Position numbers and translations under genes: made by a program | Notes under the pieces: model-generated | The model's input: only the letters and a program-made list of their open reading frames with translations | What the model was told of the DNA's origin: nothing | Database searches by the model: none | Shown here: positions 37,342 to 48,722 of the stretch, piece by piece | Layout: every line of letters starts with the position of its first letter | Position numbering within the stretch: the first letter of the stretch is position 1 | From: Arthrobacter sp. Y81 | Lineage (GTDB): Bacteria; Actinomycetota; Actinomycetes; Actinomycetales; Micrococcaceae | Direction: 5' to 3' | Length of the DNA: 64,000 nt | Assembly: GCF_002929335.1 (NCBI RefSeq) | Contig: NZ_PJIL01000003.1 | Coordinates: forward strand, 62,001-126,000

Positions 37342-37944
37342 GTGTTTGGACGTAAAAAGGAAGCGCCGGCGGCGCAGGACGTAGTTGACCAGCAGGCGGC
37401 CGAGGCTTCGGCCCGGCAGGATGCAGCCCTTGGCAAGGGCGCGCCCACGCCCAAGCGCAAGGCCCAGGAAGCGGCGCGGAAGCGTCCCCTGGTGCCGGAG
37501 GATCGGAAGGCCTCCAAAGCAGCAGAACGGGCGGCCGTCCAGGAACAGCGGATTAAGATGCGCCAGGCCCTGGACACCGGCGACGAGAAATTCCTGCCCC
37601 TTCGGGACAAGGGTCCGCAGAAGCGCTACGCGCGCGATTATGTGGATGCCCGTTTCAGCCTGGGCGAGTACCTGATGTTCGGAGCCCTGGTGTTCGTCAT
37701 CGTCTCGCTTCTGGTGCCGTCCACCAGCGAGTCAATGATCTATGTCCTGGGCGGGTTCTGGGTCATGTTCCTTGCTGTGTTCGTTGACGTGTTCATCCTG
37801 TCCCGGAAGCTCCGGAAGCAGCTGACCGAGAAGTTCGGCGAGGTGGAACGCGGCACCGTCTGGTACGGATCCATGCGCTCGCTCCAGTTCCGCAAGCTGC
37901 GTCTTCCCAAGCCGCTCGTAAAGCGCGGAGAATTCCCCGCCTGA
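37342..37944 (+). CDS. DUF3043-family membrane protein
   Basis: A 200-residue protein: a basic, Ala-rich cytoplasmic N-terminus starting VFGRKKEAP, the conserved RDKGPQKRYARDYVDARFSL segment and two membrane helices (about 110-130 and 135-155), then a short basic tail. DUF3043 is found throughout Actinobacteria and has no assigned function. It is monocistronic, with a terminator 10 nt after the stop. Confidence 0.88.
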   Translation: MFGRKKEAPAAQDVVDQQAAEASARQDAALGKGAPTPKRKAQEAARKRPLVPEDRKASKAAERAAVQEQRIKMRQALDTGDEKFLPLRDKGPQKRYARDYVDARFSLGEYLMFGALVFVIVSLLVPSTSESMIYVLGGFWVMFLAVFVDVFILSRKLRKQLTEKFGEVERGTVWYGSMRSLQFRKLRLPKPLVKRGEFPA

Positions 37945-37954
37945 TACAGGCCAC

Positions 37955-37989
37955 AAAAGCCCCCGGCAGTCCGACTGCCGGGGGCTTTT
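37955..37989. terminator. Bidirectional terminator between DUF3043 and pyrD
   Basis: A perfect 16-bp stem aaaagcccccggcagt (37955-37970) with its complement (37974-37989), loop ccg, ending in TTTT on both strands. Confidence 0.9.
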
Positions 37990-38020
37990 CTGTCGTCAGG
38001 CGCCGATCGCCTAAGTCGGC

Positions 38021-39094
38021 TTAGCGACGGACGGGGTGCTTGGCCAGCTGCCGGTTGATGCGCGCTGCCCAGAAGGGTCCTTCGTAGAGGAACGCCGTGT
38101 AGCCCTGCACCAGCGTGGCCCCGGCATCGAGCCTTTCCTGGACATCCTTGGCAGTCTCGACGCCGCCCACGGACACCAATGTAAGGGAACCGCCCGTTGC
38201 TTCCCTGAGGCGGCGCAGGACTTGCAGGGACCGTTCCTTCAGGGGGGCGCCGGACAGGCCGCCGGATCCGCACGCCTGGATTTTTGCCGGTTCGGCGGTG
38301 AGCCCCTCGCGGCCGATCGTCGTGTTCGTGGCGATGATTCCGTCCAGCTTCAGGTCCAGGGCCAGCCGCGCGACGTCGTCGATGTCCTCGTCCGTCAGGT
38401 CCGGAGCGATCTTCACCAGCAGCGGGACGTGCCTTCCGGCAGCCTTGTCCGCCTCCTCCCCCACTGCCTTGAGCAGGGGCCGGAGGGTTTCCACGTTCTG
38501 AAGCAGGCGGAGCCCCGGCGTGTTGGGAGAACTGACGTTGACCACCAGATAGTCGGCTGCGGGCGCAAGGTTCCGGGCGCTGACGAGGTAATCGCCGACG
38601 GCGTCTACGAGCTCCACCACCTTGCTCTTGCCGATGTTGACGCCAATCACCGGACGGACGGCCGGGTGCCGTCGCTGCAAGGCAGCCCTCGCGGACTTGA
38701 GCCGGGGGGCGACGGAGGTGGCGCCGTCGTTGTTGAACCCCATCCGGTTGATCACCGCTTTGTCCTCTACGAGGCGGAACAGCCGGGGCTTTTCATTGCC
38801 GGGCTGGGCCTGCCCCGTGATGGTACCGACCTCCACATGGCCGAAGCCGAGCTCGGTCAGCGCCTCGATGCCGTGCCCCTCCTTGTCAAAGCCCGCGGCG
38901 AGGCCGAACGGCGAGGGGAACGTCAGGCCGAAAGCGGAGGTCTGCAGCGACGGCGCGGGGGCAGTGAACTTCGCCAGAACCCTGCCCGCCCCTGAGGCGT
39001 GGGCCAGCCTGATGGCCCGAAAGCCGATCTTGTGGGCGCGTTCGGCGTCCATCCATGAAAAGGCCAAGCGGAAGAAGGTGGGATATACGCGCAT
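38021..39094 (-). CDS. pyrD: Dihydroorotate dehydrogenase (quinone)
   Basis: A 357-residue class 2 enzyme that oxidises dihydroorotate to orotate and passes electrons to the quinone pool. Motifs: FGLAAGFDKEG, INRMGFNNDG, the FMN and catalytic-Ser segment VVNVSSPNTPGLR, and GVETAKDVQERLDAGATLVQ. The amphipathic membrane-binding N-terminus is present from ATG 39094; the longer frame adds an Arg-rich tail without family similarity. Confidence 0.95.
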   Translation of the reverse strand: MRVYPTFFRLAFSWMDAERAHKIGFRAIRLAHASGAGRVLAKFTAPAPSLQTSAFGLTFPSPFGLAAGFDKEGHGIEALTELGFGHVEVGTITGQAQPGNEKPRLFRLVEDKAVINRMGFNNDGATSVAPRLKSARAALQRRHPAVRPVIGVNIGKSKVVELVDAVGDYLVSARNLAPAADYLVVNVSSPNTPGLRLLQNVETLRPLLKAVGEEADKAAGRHVPLLVKIAPDLTDEDIDDVARLALDLKLDGIIATNTTIGREGLTAEPAKIQACGSGGLSGAPLKERSLQVLRRLREATGGSLTLVSVGGVETAKDVQERLDAGATLVQGYTAFLYEGPFWAARINRQLAKHPVRR

Positions 39095-39206
39095 GACTCC
39101 AGTTTTCCGGTTCCGGCTGCGCAGACCAAACCGGCGCGCAGGTCCGGCCGCGGTGTGACGCATCCTGCAGGCACTGTGGTTGCTCGCTGCTGCCGCGCGC
39201 GTTGTC

Positions 39207-39212
39207 TAGGCT
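39207..39212 (+). promoter_or_regulatory. -10 box for leaderless hydrolase gene
   Basis: TAGGCT with 6 nt to the ATG at 39219. Confidence 0.45.
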
Positions 39213-39218
39213 GGGCAG

Positions 39219-40229
39219 ATGAAGTGGCACACAGATATCCTGGGGGATGATTTCGAAGCCTTGACCTACCAGGCGACGGGCGACGACGGCGTGGAGCGCA
39301 CGGCAACCCTGGTGCGGCACGTGCCAAAAGCCGGAACGGACCGGCAAGGCCACACGGTTCCCCGGCTGCTCCCCCGCCGGTCCATCCTGTTCCTGCACGG
39401 TTGGAGCGACTACTTCTTCAATGTGGAGCTAGCCGAGTTCTGGACAAACAAGGGCTTTGAGTTTTTTGCGCTGGACATGCACAATCACGGGCGGAGCCTG
39501 CAGCCTGACACCCACGGCGGCTTCGTGGCCGATCTCGATGACTATGACGCAGAGATCAGCAAGGCGATCGGACTCATCAGCTCCCTCTGGCCGGAGGAAG
39601 CCGGCAGGCCGTCGCTGACCCTGATGGGCCACTCGACCGGAGGGCTTGTCGCCGCCCTGTGGGTCAGCCGCCATCCGGGGGTTGCCGCCCAGCTGGTCCT
39701 TAACAGCCCGTGGCTCGAAATGCACGGCAGCTCCCTGGTCCGGCGGGCAGCCCGGTCAATGGTCGGTCCGCTGGCGCATTACCGGCCGGAAGCGGTGCTG
39801 CGGCTGCCGGAGCGCGGATTCTATTGGCGGAGCATCAGCAGCGAGGCTGAGGGTGAGTGGACGCTGGACACCAAGTACCGGCCACCCATGGCTTTTCCCG
39901 TGCGGGCCGGTTGGCTTAGGGCCGTGCTGGCCGGGCATTCCAGGGTGGCCCGCGGGCTCCGGATCGACATCCCCATCCTGGTGCTCCTGTCCGAGGCCAG
40001 CGAAACCGGAATGTTCTGGACCGAAGCGATGCGCAGGACGGACGCCGTGCTGGATGTGAACACCATCGCCATCCGGGCCATGGCCCTGGGCCGGTCGGTC
40101 ACGCTGGAACGGATCGACGGCGCACTCCACGACGTCTTCCTGTCTCCGGCCCACGTCCGGGCCGATGCCTACGCCCGGCTGAGCCGCTGGATCCGGGGAT
40201 ACATCCCGGATGATGGCGGCACGGAATGA
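39219..40229 (+). CDS. Alpha/beta hydrolase (lysophospholipase-like), copy 1
   Basis: A 336-residue cytoplasmic hydrolase of the serine-aminopeptidase S33/monoacylglycerol-lipase type. LFLHGWSDYFFN starts the core, FALDMHNHGRSLQ follows, and the nucleophile elbow is LMGHSTGGLVAALW. The late IDGALHDVFLSP supplies the catalytic His. It overlaps the next gene by 4 nt, and the two proteins share order and motifs throughout, so they arose by tandem duplication. Confidence 0.85.
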   Translation: MKWHTDILGDDFEALTYQATGDDGVERTATLVRHVPKAGTDRQGHTVPRLLPRRSILFLHGWSDYFFNVELAEFWTNKGFEFFALDMHNHGRSLQPDTHGGFVADLDDYDAEISKAIGLISSLWPEEAGRPSLTLMGHSTGGLVAALWVSRHPGVAAQLVLNSPWLEMHGSSLVRRAARSMVGPLAHYRPEAVLRLPERGFYWRSISSEAEGEWTLDTKYRPPMAFPVRAGWLRAVLAGHSRVARGLRIDIPILVLLSEASETGMFWTEAMRRTDAVLDVNTIAIRAMALGRSVTLERIDGALHDVFLSPAHVRADAYARLSRWIRGYIPDDGGTE

Positions 40230-41311
40230 ACGGGGCCGTGCCGAACCCGCCGGCGTGGCGGCCTGACCAGCTCGGTGACGGGTTCGACCGCGTGGAGCTT
40301 CCGTTGTCCGACGATGACGAAGGCGCGGTGTGTGCCACGCTGGTGCGGTACGTGCCCGCCGCCCCGCCGGGTCCGCCGGCCTTCCTCGCCGCCCTGCGTA
40401 AGAACATGTTCCATAACCTGGAATGGCCGGGATCGGAAGCGCGGACACACAACGGATCCGCACGCCCCGTAGCCGTCCTCTACCTGCATGGCTGGGCGGA
40501 CTACTTCCTGCAAGCAGAACTTGCCAAGCACGTCGGCGCGCACGGGCTCCATTTCTATGCCCTCGACCTGCGGAAGTTTGGCCGCAGCCTGCGGAGTTGG
40601 CAGACACCCGGCTACACCACCGACCTGGGCGTCTACGACGAAGACATTGCGGCCGCGATGGCAGTGATTAAGGCGGATGTGGCGCTGCGTACCGGTTCGG
40701 CGGCGGACCCTGCCGTCCACATGCTGGCGCATTCGCTGGGCGGGCTGATCGGCGCGCTCTGGGCCGACCGCCATCCCGGCGCCCTGGGGACACTCATCCT
40801 GAATGCCCCCTGGCTGGAGCTCCAGGGCAGCAGCCTGATCCGGAACATCGCCATGCACCTGGTGGAGCCGTTCGCGCGCACGGATCCCAAGAGGCCCTTC
40901 CGTTTCCCGGAAATGCCGGGTTATTGGCAGAGCGTCAGCGACCAGGCGCACGGGGAATGGTTCCTTGATCCGCAGTGGCGCCCGACGGCGTCGTTCCCCA
41001 TCCGTGCCGGCTGGACCCGGGCGGTCCTTGCCGGACACTCCGCCGTCGAACGGCGGCTGGACATCGGTGCGCCGGTCCTGGTGATGCTCTCGGACCGCAC
41101 CAGGATCCAGGCCGAGTGGTCCGAGGAGCTGATGCGGGTGGACGCCGTCATTGACGTCGAGCAGACCGCCCGCCGCGCCCTGGGCCTCGGCCGGCGCACG
41201 GCCGTCTTCCGCTACCCGGGGGCCATCCACGACATCTTCCTCTCGCGCCGCGAGGTGCGGCAGGAAGCGTACAGCGACCTGGTCGCCTGGCTGCATTCCT
41301 ATCCGGGCTGA
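40226..41311 (+). CDS. Alpha/beta hydrolase (lysophospholipase-like), copy 2
   Basis: A 361-residue paralogue of the preceding protein. Motifs: [26 protein letters not shown], elbow [14 protein letters not shown] and [13 protein letters not shown] with the catalytic His. The His-to-Ala change just before the elbow differs from copy 1. ATG within the stop overlap of copy 1 (4 nt); the 3' end overlaps the convergent uppS by 13 nt. Confidence 0.85.
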   Translation: MNGAVPNPPAWRPDQLGDGFDRVELPLSDDDEGAVCATLVRYVPAAPPGPPAFLAALRKNMFHNLEWPGSEARTHNGSARPVAVLYLHGWADYFLQAELAKHVGAHGLHFYALDLRKFGRSLRSWQTPGYTTDLGVYDEDIAAAMAVIKADVALRTGSAADPAVHMLAHSLGGLIGALWADRHPGALGTLILNAPWLELQGSSLIRNIAMHLVEPFARTDPKRPFRFPEMPGYWQSVSDQAHGEWFLDPQWRPTASFPIRAGWTRAVLAGHSAVERRLDIGAPVLVMLSDRTRIQAEWSEELMRVDAVIDVEQTARRALGLGRRTAVFRYPGAIHDIFLSRREVRQEAYSDLVAWLHSYPG

Positions 41312-42135
41312 CCGCCTGCCGGTGCCGCGGCATCCACGGCACCGCCATACCGGCGGTCACGCCGGGCATAGACTTCGACGGCGTCCCACAGGGTCCGGCG
41401 GTCGACGTCGGGCCAGAGCGTGTCCATAAAGACGAACTCCGCATAGGCGGACTGCCACAGCATGAAGTTGGAGAGCCGCTGCTCGCCGGAGCTTCGGAGG
41501 AACAGGTCGACGTCGGGAAGGTCGGGTTCGTCCAGGTACTTCTGAATGGTCCGCTCCGTGATGGCACCCGGTTTGAGCCGGCCGGCCGCCACGTCTTCGG
41601 CAATCGCCGTGACCGCATCCGCGATTTCGGCGCGGCCGCCGTAATTAACACACATGGTCAACGTGCACGTACTGTTGCCCCGGGTGTAATCCTCAGCCTC
41701 TTCCAGTTCCCGGATCACCGAGCCCCACAGCCTGGGCCGACGCCCCGACCAGCGGATGCGCACGCCCCACTCGTCCAGCTGATTCCGCTGGCGTCGTAGC
41801 ACATCCTTGTTAAAACCCATCAGGAAGCGGACTTCCTCCGGGGACCGCCGCCAGTTCTCCGTGGAGAAGGCGTACACGGTGACGTACTTGATGCCCAGTT
41901 CAATGGCGCCGGCAACAACGTCCAGGAGCGCCGGCTCGCCGGCCTTGTGGCCCTCGATCCGCGGCAGCCCCCGCTGGTTGGCCCAGCGGCCGTTGCCGTC
42001 CATTACGATCGCCACATGCCGGGGAATGAACTCGTCGGGAATGGACGGCGGCACGGCCCCGGAACTGTGCCGGTACGGTGCGGTCACCGGCGTGGTCCGC
42101 TGCCGGACGGGAGTTTTCTTCTTTCCAAGGGCCAC
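41299..42135 (-). CDS. uppS: Isoprenyl transferase (undecaprenyl/decaprenyl diphosphate synthase type)
   Basis: A 278-residue cis-prenyltransferase that builds the lipid carrier for wall synthesis. Motifs: [20 protein letters not shown] (catalytic Asp), [15 protein letters not shown], and [19 protein letters not shown]. The N-terminal 40 residues are non-conserved. It starts 2 nt after the recO stop. Confidence 0.94.
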   Translation of the reverse strand: MALGKKKTPVRQRTTPVTAPYRHSSGAVPPSIPDEFIPRHVAIVMDGNGRWANQRGLPRIEGHKAGEPALLDVVAGAIELGIKYVTVYAFSTENWRRSPEEVRFLMGFNKDVLRRQRNQLDEWGVRIRWSGRRPRLWGSVIRELEEAEDYTRGNSTCTLTMCVNYGGRAEIADAVTAIAEDVAAGRLKPGAITERTIQKYLDEPDLPDVDLFLRSSGEQRLSNFMLWQSAYAEFVFMDTLWPDVDRRTLWDAVEVYARRDRRYGGAVDAAAPAGGQPG

Positions 42136-42137
42136 TG

Positions 42138-42893
42138 TCAGCTACGCTCCACATGTTTGAGGGATTTCAGCACACGTTCAAGATGCCATTGCAGGTAGCT
42201 GGCCACCAAACCGGCAGCTTCCCGCCGGTGGACCGCCACGGAGGCATCCGCCGTCGTCCAGTCCCCTGTCAGCAGTGCCCCAAGAAGGAAAACTGTTTCG
42301 GCTGCGGGTGCGGGCGATCCCGGCGGACGGCAGTTGGCGCACACCATGCCGCCCAGTGGCGCCGAAAACGCCGTGTGCGGTCCCGGCGCGCCGCAGCGGG
42401 CGCACGACGTGAAGCTTGGCGCCCATCCCCCGGTGGCCAGGGCACGCAGCAGATATGAATCGAGGATGAGTTCCGGGGTGTGCTCGCCCCTGCTCAGCGA
42501 GGCCAGAGCCCCGACCAGGAGGTTGTACTGCGCGGTGCCGGACTCGCCGTCCACGTCCGTCAGTTTCTCGGCTGTCTCGGTCATGGCGGCCGCAACCGTG
42601 TAGCGGCCGTAGTCCGCCGCGATGCTGCCCCCGTAGGCGCCCTTGGCTACGGCCTGGGTGACGATGTCCAGTGTCCGGCCCGAAATCAGCTGAAGGTCCG
42701 CCACCATAAAGGGTTCCAGCCGGGCGCCGAAGCGGCTGCTGGTGCGGCGCACGCCCTTGGCAACGGCACGGACCTGTCCGTGGTGTTTGGTGAGGAGCGT
42801 GATGATCCGGTCGGCTTCGCCCAGCTTATGGGTGCGCAGCACGACGGCATCATCCCGGTACGCGCGCGCAGAAAATGAGGATTGTTGGGCCAC
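42138..42893 (-). CDS. recO: DNA repair protein RecO
   Basis: A 251-residue recombination mediator with an N-terminal OB fold ([30 protein letters not shown]) and a C-terminal zinc site of four Cys (SCARCGAP and CANCRPPG). The GTG at 42893 (VAQQSSF) is preferred to the ATG at 42908. It forms an operon with uppS. Confidence 0.92.
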   Translation of the reverse strand: MAQQSSFSARAYRDDAVVLRTHKLGEADRIITLLTKHHGQVRAVAKGVRRTSSRFGARLEPFMVADLQLISGRTLDIVTQAVAKGAYGGSIAADYGRYTVAAAMTETAEKLTDVDGESGTAQYNLLVGALASLSRGEHTPELILDSYLLRALATGGWAPSFTSCARCGAPGPHTAFSAPLGGMVCANCRPPGSPAPAAETVFLLGALLTGDWTTADASVAVHRREAAGLVASYLQWHLERVLKSLKHVERS

Positions 42894-42928
42894 AGTTAAT
42901 CTTCGCACTGACCTTCCGGATAACGCGG

Positions 42929-42964
42929 CTGCTGCGCCCCCGGATTGATCCGGGGGCGCAGCAG
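42929..42964 (-). terminator. Terminator after leuA
   Basis: A 15-16 bp perfect stem (42929-42944 with 42949-42964), loop ttga, between the leuA stop and the recO start. Confidence 0.8.
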
Positions 42965-42986
42965 GTCAGCGGAACGGGTGATGGGT

Positions 42987-44807
<1,821 letters not shown>

Positions 44808-44835
<28 letters not shown>

Positions 44836-44867
44836 CAGCTAAGAAGAAGCAGTTCTGCGCGCACCAT
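44808..44867 (-). CDS. leuA leader peptide with four consecutive Leu codons
   Basis: A 19-residue frame 81 nt upstream of leuA. After MVRA-E it has four Leu codons in a row (CTG CTT CTT CTT; CTT is rare in such GC-rich genomes), then SCRGEASDAI and TAG. A TACTGT -10 box (44871-44876) lies 3 nt before the ATG and exactly 6 nt before the second codon, GTG, so the peptide may start at GTG 44864 on a leaderless transcript. Leader peptides of this kind are known for leucine genes in Actinobacteria; expression here is inferred. Confidence 0.65.
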
Positions 44868-44981
44868 TTCACAGTAACACGGGTGCGTAAGATGAAGGAG
44901 CAACACCTCCAGCAACGTCCACTATGCAGACGCTGCCACCGGTGCCAGCGCCGGAGGCAGCCCTCACCTGAAGGAGCACTT

Positions 44982-46934
44982 GTGCCAAACTCGGGGATCG
45001 ACCTGTCCAATATCGACCACAGCGTGCGGCCGCAGGATGACCTGTACCAGCACATCAACGGCGCGTGGCTGAAGAGCACGACCATCCCGGACGACCGCCC
45101 CCTGGAAGGCACCTTCACGGCCTTGCGGGACGGCTCCGAGCTGGCGGTCAGGGAAATCATCGAAGAAGCCGCAGGGCGCGGCGATGACGCCAGCGGCATC
45201 GAGCGGAAGGTCGGCGACCTGTACAAGAGCTTCATGGATGAAGCCACCGTGGAAGCGAAGGGCATGGACCCCATCCGGGAACGGCTTGCGGCAGTCTTCG
45301 CCACCGCCTCCGCCCGGGATGTCATCGAACTCGCCGGAAGGCTGTTCCGCTCCGACGTGTCCGGGCTTTTCTACATCTACCCGGCCCCCGACGCCGGCAA
45401 CCCGGACCGGATCCTGCTGTACACCGGGCAGGGCGGCCTCGGCTTGCCGGACGAGTCCTACTACCGCGAAGAGAAGTTCGCCCCCATGGTCAAGGCCTAC
45501 GGCGAACATGTACGGACCATGCTCAGCCTCGCGGGGACTGCCGATCCCGACGGCGCCGCGGAGCGCGTGGTCGGGCTGGAGACGGCCCTGGCCGCCCACC
45601 ACTGGGACAACGTCACGCTGCGGGATCCGCAGAAGACGTACAACCTGAAATCCGCGGCAGAGGCCGTGGAGCTTTTCCCCTTGATGGACGCCTGGTTCGA
45701 GGCCGCCGGAATCACTCCGGATAAACGCGAAGAGGTAGTGGTCAGCACCCCTGATTTCTTCGCCGGAGCGGCCGGCCTGCTCGAATCCGAACCGCTGGCA
45801 GCGTGGCAGGACTGGCTGGCCATGCGGGTTGTCAGCTCCGCGGCGCCTTACCTCTCCTCCGGATTCGTGGACGCGAACTTCGCCTTTTACGGCACCACCA
45901 TCAGCGGAACGCCGCGCAACAAGGACCGCTGGAAGCGGGGAGTCGCCGTCGTCGAAGCTTCCCTGGGCGAGGCCGTCGGCCAGATCTACGTCTCCCGGCA
46001 CTTTCCCGAAACCCACAAGGCGCACATGCAGACGCTGGTGGCCAACCTCATCGAGGCGTACCGGCAGAGCATTACCGGGCTCGCCTGGATGGGCGAGGAC
46101 ACCAAGGTGGAGGCCCTGAAGAAACTCGACGCATTCCGCGCCAAAATCGGCTACCCGGATGAGTGGATCGACTACTCCGCAGTGGAGATCGACCCCTCGG
46201 ACCTCCTGGGGAACGTCGAGCGGGCCCACAACGCCGACGTCGACCGTCACCTCGACGAGGTCGGCAAGCCGGTTGACCGGAACAAGTGGCTGATGACGCC
46301 GCAGACGGTCAACGCGTATTACCACCCGCTGCTCAACGAGATCGTGTTCCCGGCGGCAATCCTCCAGGCGCCGTTCTTCACGGCGGATGCCGACGACGCC
46401 GTCAACTACGGCGGCATCGGCGCCGTCATCGGGCACGAGATCGGCCACGGCTTCGATGACCAGGGCTCGCAGTTCGACGGCGGGGGTACCCTCCGCAACT
46501 GGTGGACCGAGGATGACCGGAAAGCCTTCGAGGCCCTGACGTCGAAGCTCGTGGCCCAGTTCGACGCGTTGTCGCCCACCGCAGCTCCGGGTCACCATGT
46601 CAACGGCAAACTCACGCTCGGCGAAAACATCGGCGATCTCGGCGGGCTCACCATCGCGTACAAGGCGTATCTGATCAGCCTCGACGGCGCGGAACCGCCG
46701 GTGCTGGACGGCCTGACCGGGCAGCAGCGGTTCTTCGCATCCTGGGCTGCCGGCTGGCGTCAGGTGATCCGCAACGAGGAGGCCATCCGCAGGCTGGCCA
46801 CGGACCCGCACTCCCCCAACGAGTTCCGCACCAACGCTATCGCCAGCAACCTGGATGCCTTCCATGAAGCATTCGGCGTGGCGGAGCAGGACGGGATGTG
46901 GCTGCCGGCCGAAGAGCGCGTCAGCATCTGGTAA
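44982..46934 (+). CDS. M13-family zinc metallopeptidase (PepO/neprilysin-like)
   Basis: A 650-residue endopeptidase of normal family length and without a signal peptide, so cytoplasmic. N-terminal M13 domain starts SVRPQDDLYQHINGAWL. Catalytic motifs: NEIVFPAAILQAPFF, AVIGHEIGHGFDDQGSQFD (HExxH) and GENIGDLGG with the third zinc ligand Glu. The GTG at 44982 is fixed by AAGGAG upstream; the 5' extension of the frame runs antisense through the leuA leader and is not coding. Confidence 0.94.
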   Translation: MPNSGIDLSNIDHSVRPQDDLYQHINGAWLKSTTIPDDRPLEGTFTALRDGSELAVREIIEEAAGRGDDASGIERKVGDLYKSFMDEATVEAKGMDPIRERLAAVFATASARDVIELAGRLFRSDVSGLFYIYPAPDAGNPDRILLYTGQGGLGLPDESYYREEKFAPMVKAYGEHVRTMLSLAGTADPDGAAERVVGLETALAAHHWDNVTLRDPQKTYNLKSAAEAVELFPLMDAWFEAAGITPDKREEVVVSTPDFFAGAAGLLESEPLAAWQDWLAMRVVSSAAPYLSSGFVDANFAFYGTTISGTPRNKDRWKRGVAVVEASLGEAVGQIYVSRHFPETHKAHMQTLVANLIEAYRQSITGLAWMGEDTKVEALKKLDAFRAKIGYPDEWIDYSAVEIDPSDLLGNVERAHNADVDRHLDEVGKPVDRNKWLMTPQTVNAYYHPLLNEIVFPAAILQAPFFTADADDAVNYGGIGAVIGHEIGHGFDDQGSQFDGGGTLRNWWTEDDRKAFEALTSKLVAQFDALSPTAAPGHHVNGKLTLGENIGDLGGLTIAYKAYLISLDGAEPPVLDGLTGQQRFFASWAAGWRQVIRNEEAIRRLATDPHSPNEFRTNAIASNLDAFHEAFGVAEQDGMWLPAEERVSIW

Positions 46935-46948
46935 CAGACCCGACGCGA

Positions 46949-47004
46949 AAGGCCTGCTGGGCCGGCCACACAAAGTGGACGGCCCCGCAGGCCTTCAGTT
47001 TTTT
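46949..47004. terminator. Terminator between the M13 peptidase and LCP genes
   Basis: Arms aaggcctgctgggcc (46949-46963) and ggccccgcaggcctt (46981-46995) pair with one G-T, followed on the plus strand by cagtttttt. Confidence 0.8.
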
Positions 47005-47014
47005 GCAGGCTCCG

Positions 47015-48580
47015 CTAGCGGGTGATCAGCTCCGGATTGGCCTGCTGGCACACGGTGTCCCCGGCCGTCTGGTTCACGATGTCGGTCGGGAGGGCCACGC
47101 CCATCTTGGTGCCGGACATGAAGTCCGTGCCCAGGTAGACCTGCACGCCACTGACGCCGGCCGCGGGAAGGACCTGCGTGGCCGGAATGTCCATCAAAAC
47201 CGCGACGTCCGCCGCCACGTCCTCAAAGCCTGGACCGTAGTAGACGGCCGTCTTTTCAAGAGGCTGCGCCACGAGCTCAGCCACCTGGGTGAAGCCGCCG
47301 GCAATGATCGCCTGCGTGATTTCCTGGGCACGTGCCGGAACACCCGTTCCGTTTGCAACGGTCACCGGCTGCAGCGCCTTGTCGTAGGCGGGCGGCGCGG
47401 TCTCCGTCGGTGTCGAAGGCGCGGGGGCTGACTCGCTCGGTTCGGCCGTGGGCGTCGGCGTTGCCGTCGGATCGGTCAGGTCAATGTCCTTGCGCAGCGC
47501 GGCGAAGAGCTGGGATGCGGCCGGCTCGGCAACGGCCAGCCTGTTGGGGTCGGCGGGCGCCGGGGTCGTCGGCACGGCCGCAAACGCGACCTTGCTGATG
47601 TCGATGTTCTTGAGCCGGTTGCCGATGGTCAGCAGCGACGGAACCGACGCCAATCCATCGTCAACGGTGAGGTTTTGCGTCACGACGTCGGCAATTTTCA
47701 GCATCTTCTGGGGATCGGACAACGTGCCGTCATCCTTGATCTTCCGGGTCAGCGACGACAGGAAGCCCTGCTGCGCTTTGATGCGGCCCAGGTCGCCGCC
47801 GTCCGCGAAGGCATGCCTGGTCCGCAGGAACGCCAGCGCCTGTTCACCCTGCACCTGCGAATTCCCGGCGGGGAGGCGGAGCCTGGAGTCGGGGTCGTAA
47901 ACCGCGTCGCTGATGCAGACTTCCACGCCGCCCACCGCGTTGGAGAGCTCCTTGACCGCGTTGAAATCCGCCATCATGAAGTGGTCGATTTCCAGTCCCG
48001 TAATTTTGTTCACCGTATCCACGGCACAGCCGATGCCGGCCTGCTTCATGGCTTCGTTGATCATCACACCGCTCTGGGCAGGGAACACCTGTTTGGTCTT
48101 CTGGTCGGTGCACTCCGGAATGTCCACCAGCAGGTCCCGCGGGAAGCTGATCACGCTGACCCGCTTGTTGTCCGCCGAGATGTCCATCATCATCATGACG
48201 TCCGACTGGCCATAGCCGGTGGAATCCTCAGAGGTGCCGTATTCCGAGTTCTTGCCGTCGCGGGTGTCCGAGCCCAGGATCAGGATCTGCATCCGGTCGG
48301 TGGAGTCGTTGACCGGCTCCTCGGTCCGGTTGCTTCCGGCCCCCAGCGGTGCCTTGGTGATGTTCATCTGAAAACGGACCACCCAGAAGGCGGCAAACGC
48401 CAGGCCGCCCACCAGGGCAAGGGCCACGACGGCGGTTGCCACCTTGAGCCAGGCAGGCTTGCCGCGCATGGCGCCCAAGTGCCGGGCGGGGCCCATGGCC
48501 TTGTCATCCGAGTGCCGGGCGGCGGCGTCGGACACAGGCGAACCAGCGCCTTGTCCGGGTGTGTCTCGGCGTCGCACCAC
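47015..48580 (-). CDS. LytR-CpsA-Psr (LCP) family cell-wall glycopolymer transferase
   Basis: A 521-residue protein: cytoplasmic tail, one helix (about 45-70), an LCP domain (about 95-260) with ILILGSDTRDGKN, SDVMMMMDIS and VISFPRDLLVDIPEC (the Arg and Asp that bind polyprenyl phosphate), a Thr/Pro/Ala linker (about 375-400) and a C-terminal LytR_C domain from VTVANGTGVPARAQ. LCP enzymes attach teichoic acid, arabinogalactan or capsule to peptidoglycan. GTG start with GAGGAAGG upstream. Confidence 0.92.
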   Translation of the reverse strand: MVRRRDTPGQGAGSPVSDAAARHSDDKAMGPARHLGAMRGKPAWLKVATAVVALALVGGLAFAAFWVVRFQMNITKAPLGAGSNRTEEPVNDSTDRMQILILGSDTRDGKNSEYGTSEDSTGYGQSDVMMMMDISADNKRVSVISFPRDLLVDIPECTDQKTKQVFPAQSGVMINEAMKQAGIGCAVDTVNKITGLEIDHFMMADFNAVKELSNAVGGVEVCISDAVYDPDSRLRLPAGNSQVQGEQALAFLRTRHAFADGGDLGRIKAQQGFLSSLTRKIKDDGTLSDPQKMLKIADVVTQNLTVDDGLASVPSLLTIGNRLKNIDISKVAFAAVPTTPAPADPNRLAVAEPAASQLFAALRKDIDLTDPTATPTPTAEPSESAPAPSTPTETAPPAYDKALQPVTVANGTGVPARAQEITQAIIAGGFTQVAELVAQPLEKTAVYYGPGFEDVAADVAVLMDIPATQVLPAAGVSGVQVYLGTDFMSGTKMGVALPTDIVNQTAGDTVCQQANPELITR

Positions 48581-48674
48581 GTGGTGTTACCTTCCTCTAA
48601 AAAATGGGGTTCGGTCCATTTTAGTGGCCGAGACTGGGAGAATGCCCGATGCCCCGGACCGGCAGCCTGCAAGG

Positions 48675-48703
48675 CAGCCCGCCGGCGGTGGACCGGCGGG
48701 CTG
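48675..48703 (-). terminator. Hairpin after era
   Basis: A perfect 11-bp stem (48675-48685 with 48693-48703), 7-nt loop, just past the era stop at the end of the phoH operon; no U-run. Confidence 0.5.
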
Positions 48704-48722
48704 TCGGGAACCGCCAGCGGTG

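Noticed and set aside
44964..46973. 669-codon minus-strand open frame across the M13 peptidase gene
   Set aside because: It is antisense to a gene with all M13 motifs and has no domain of its own.
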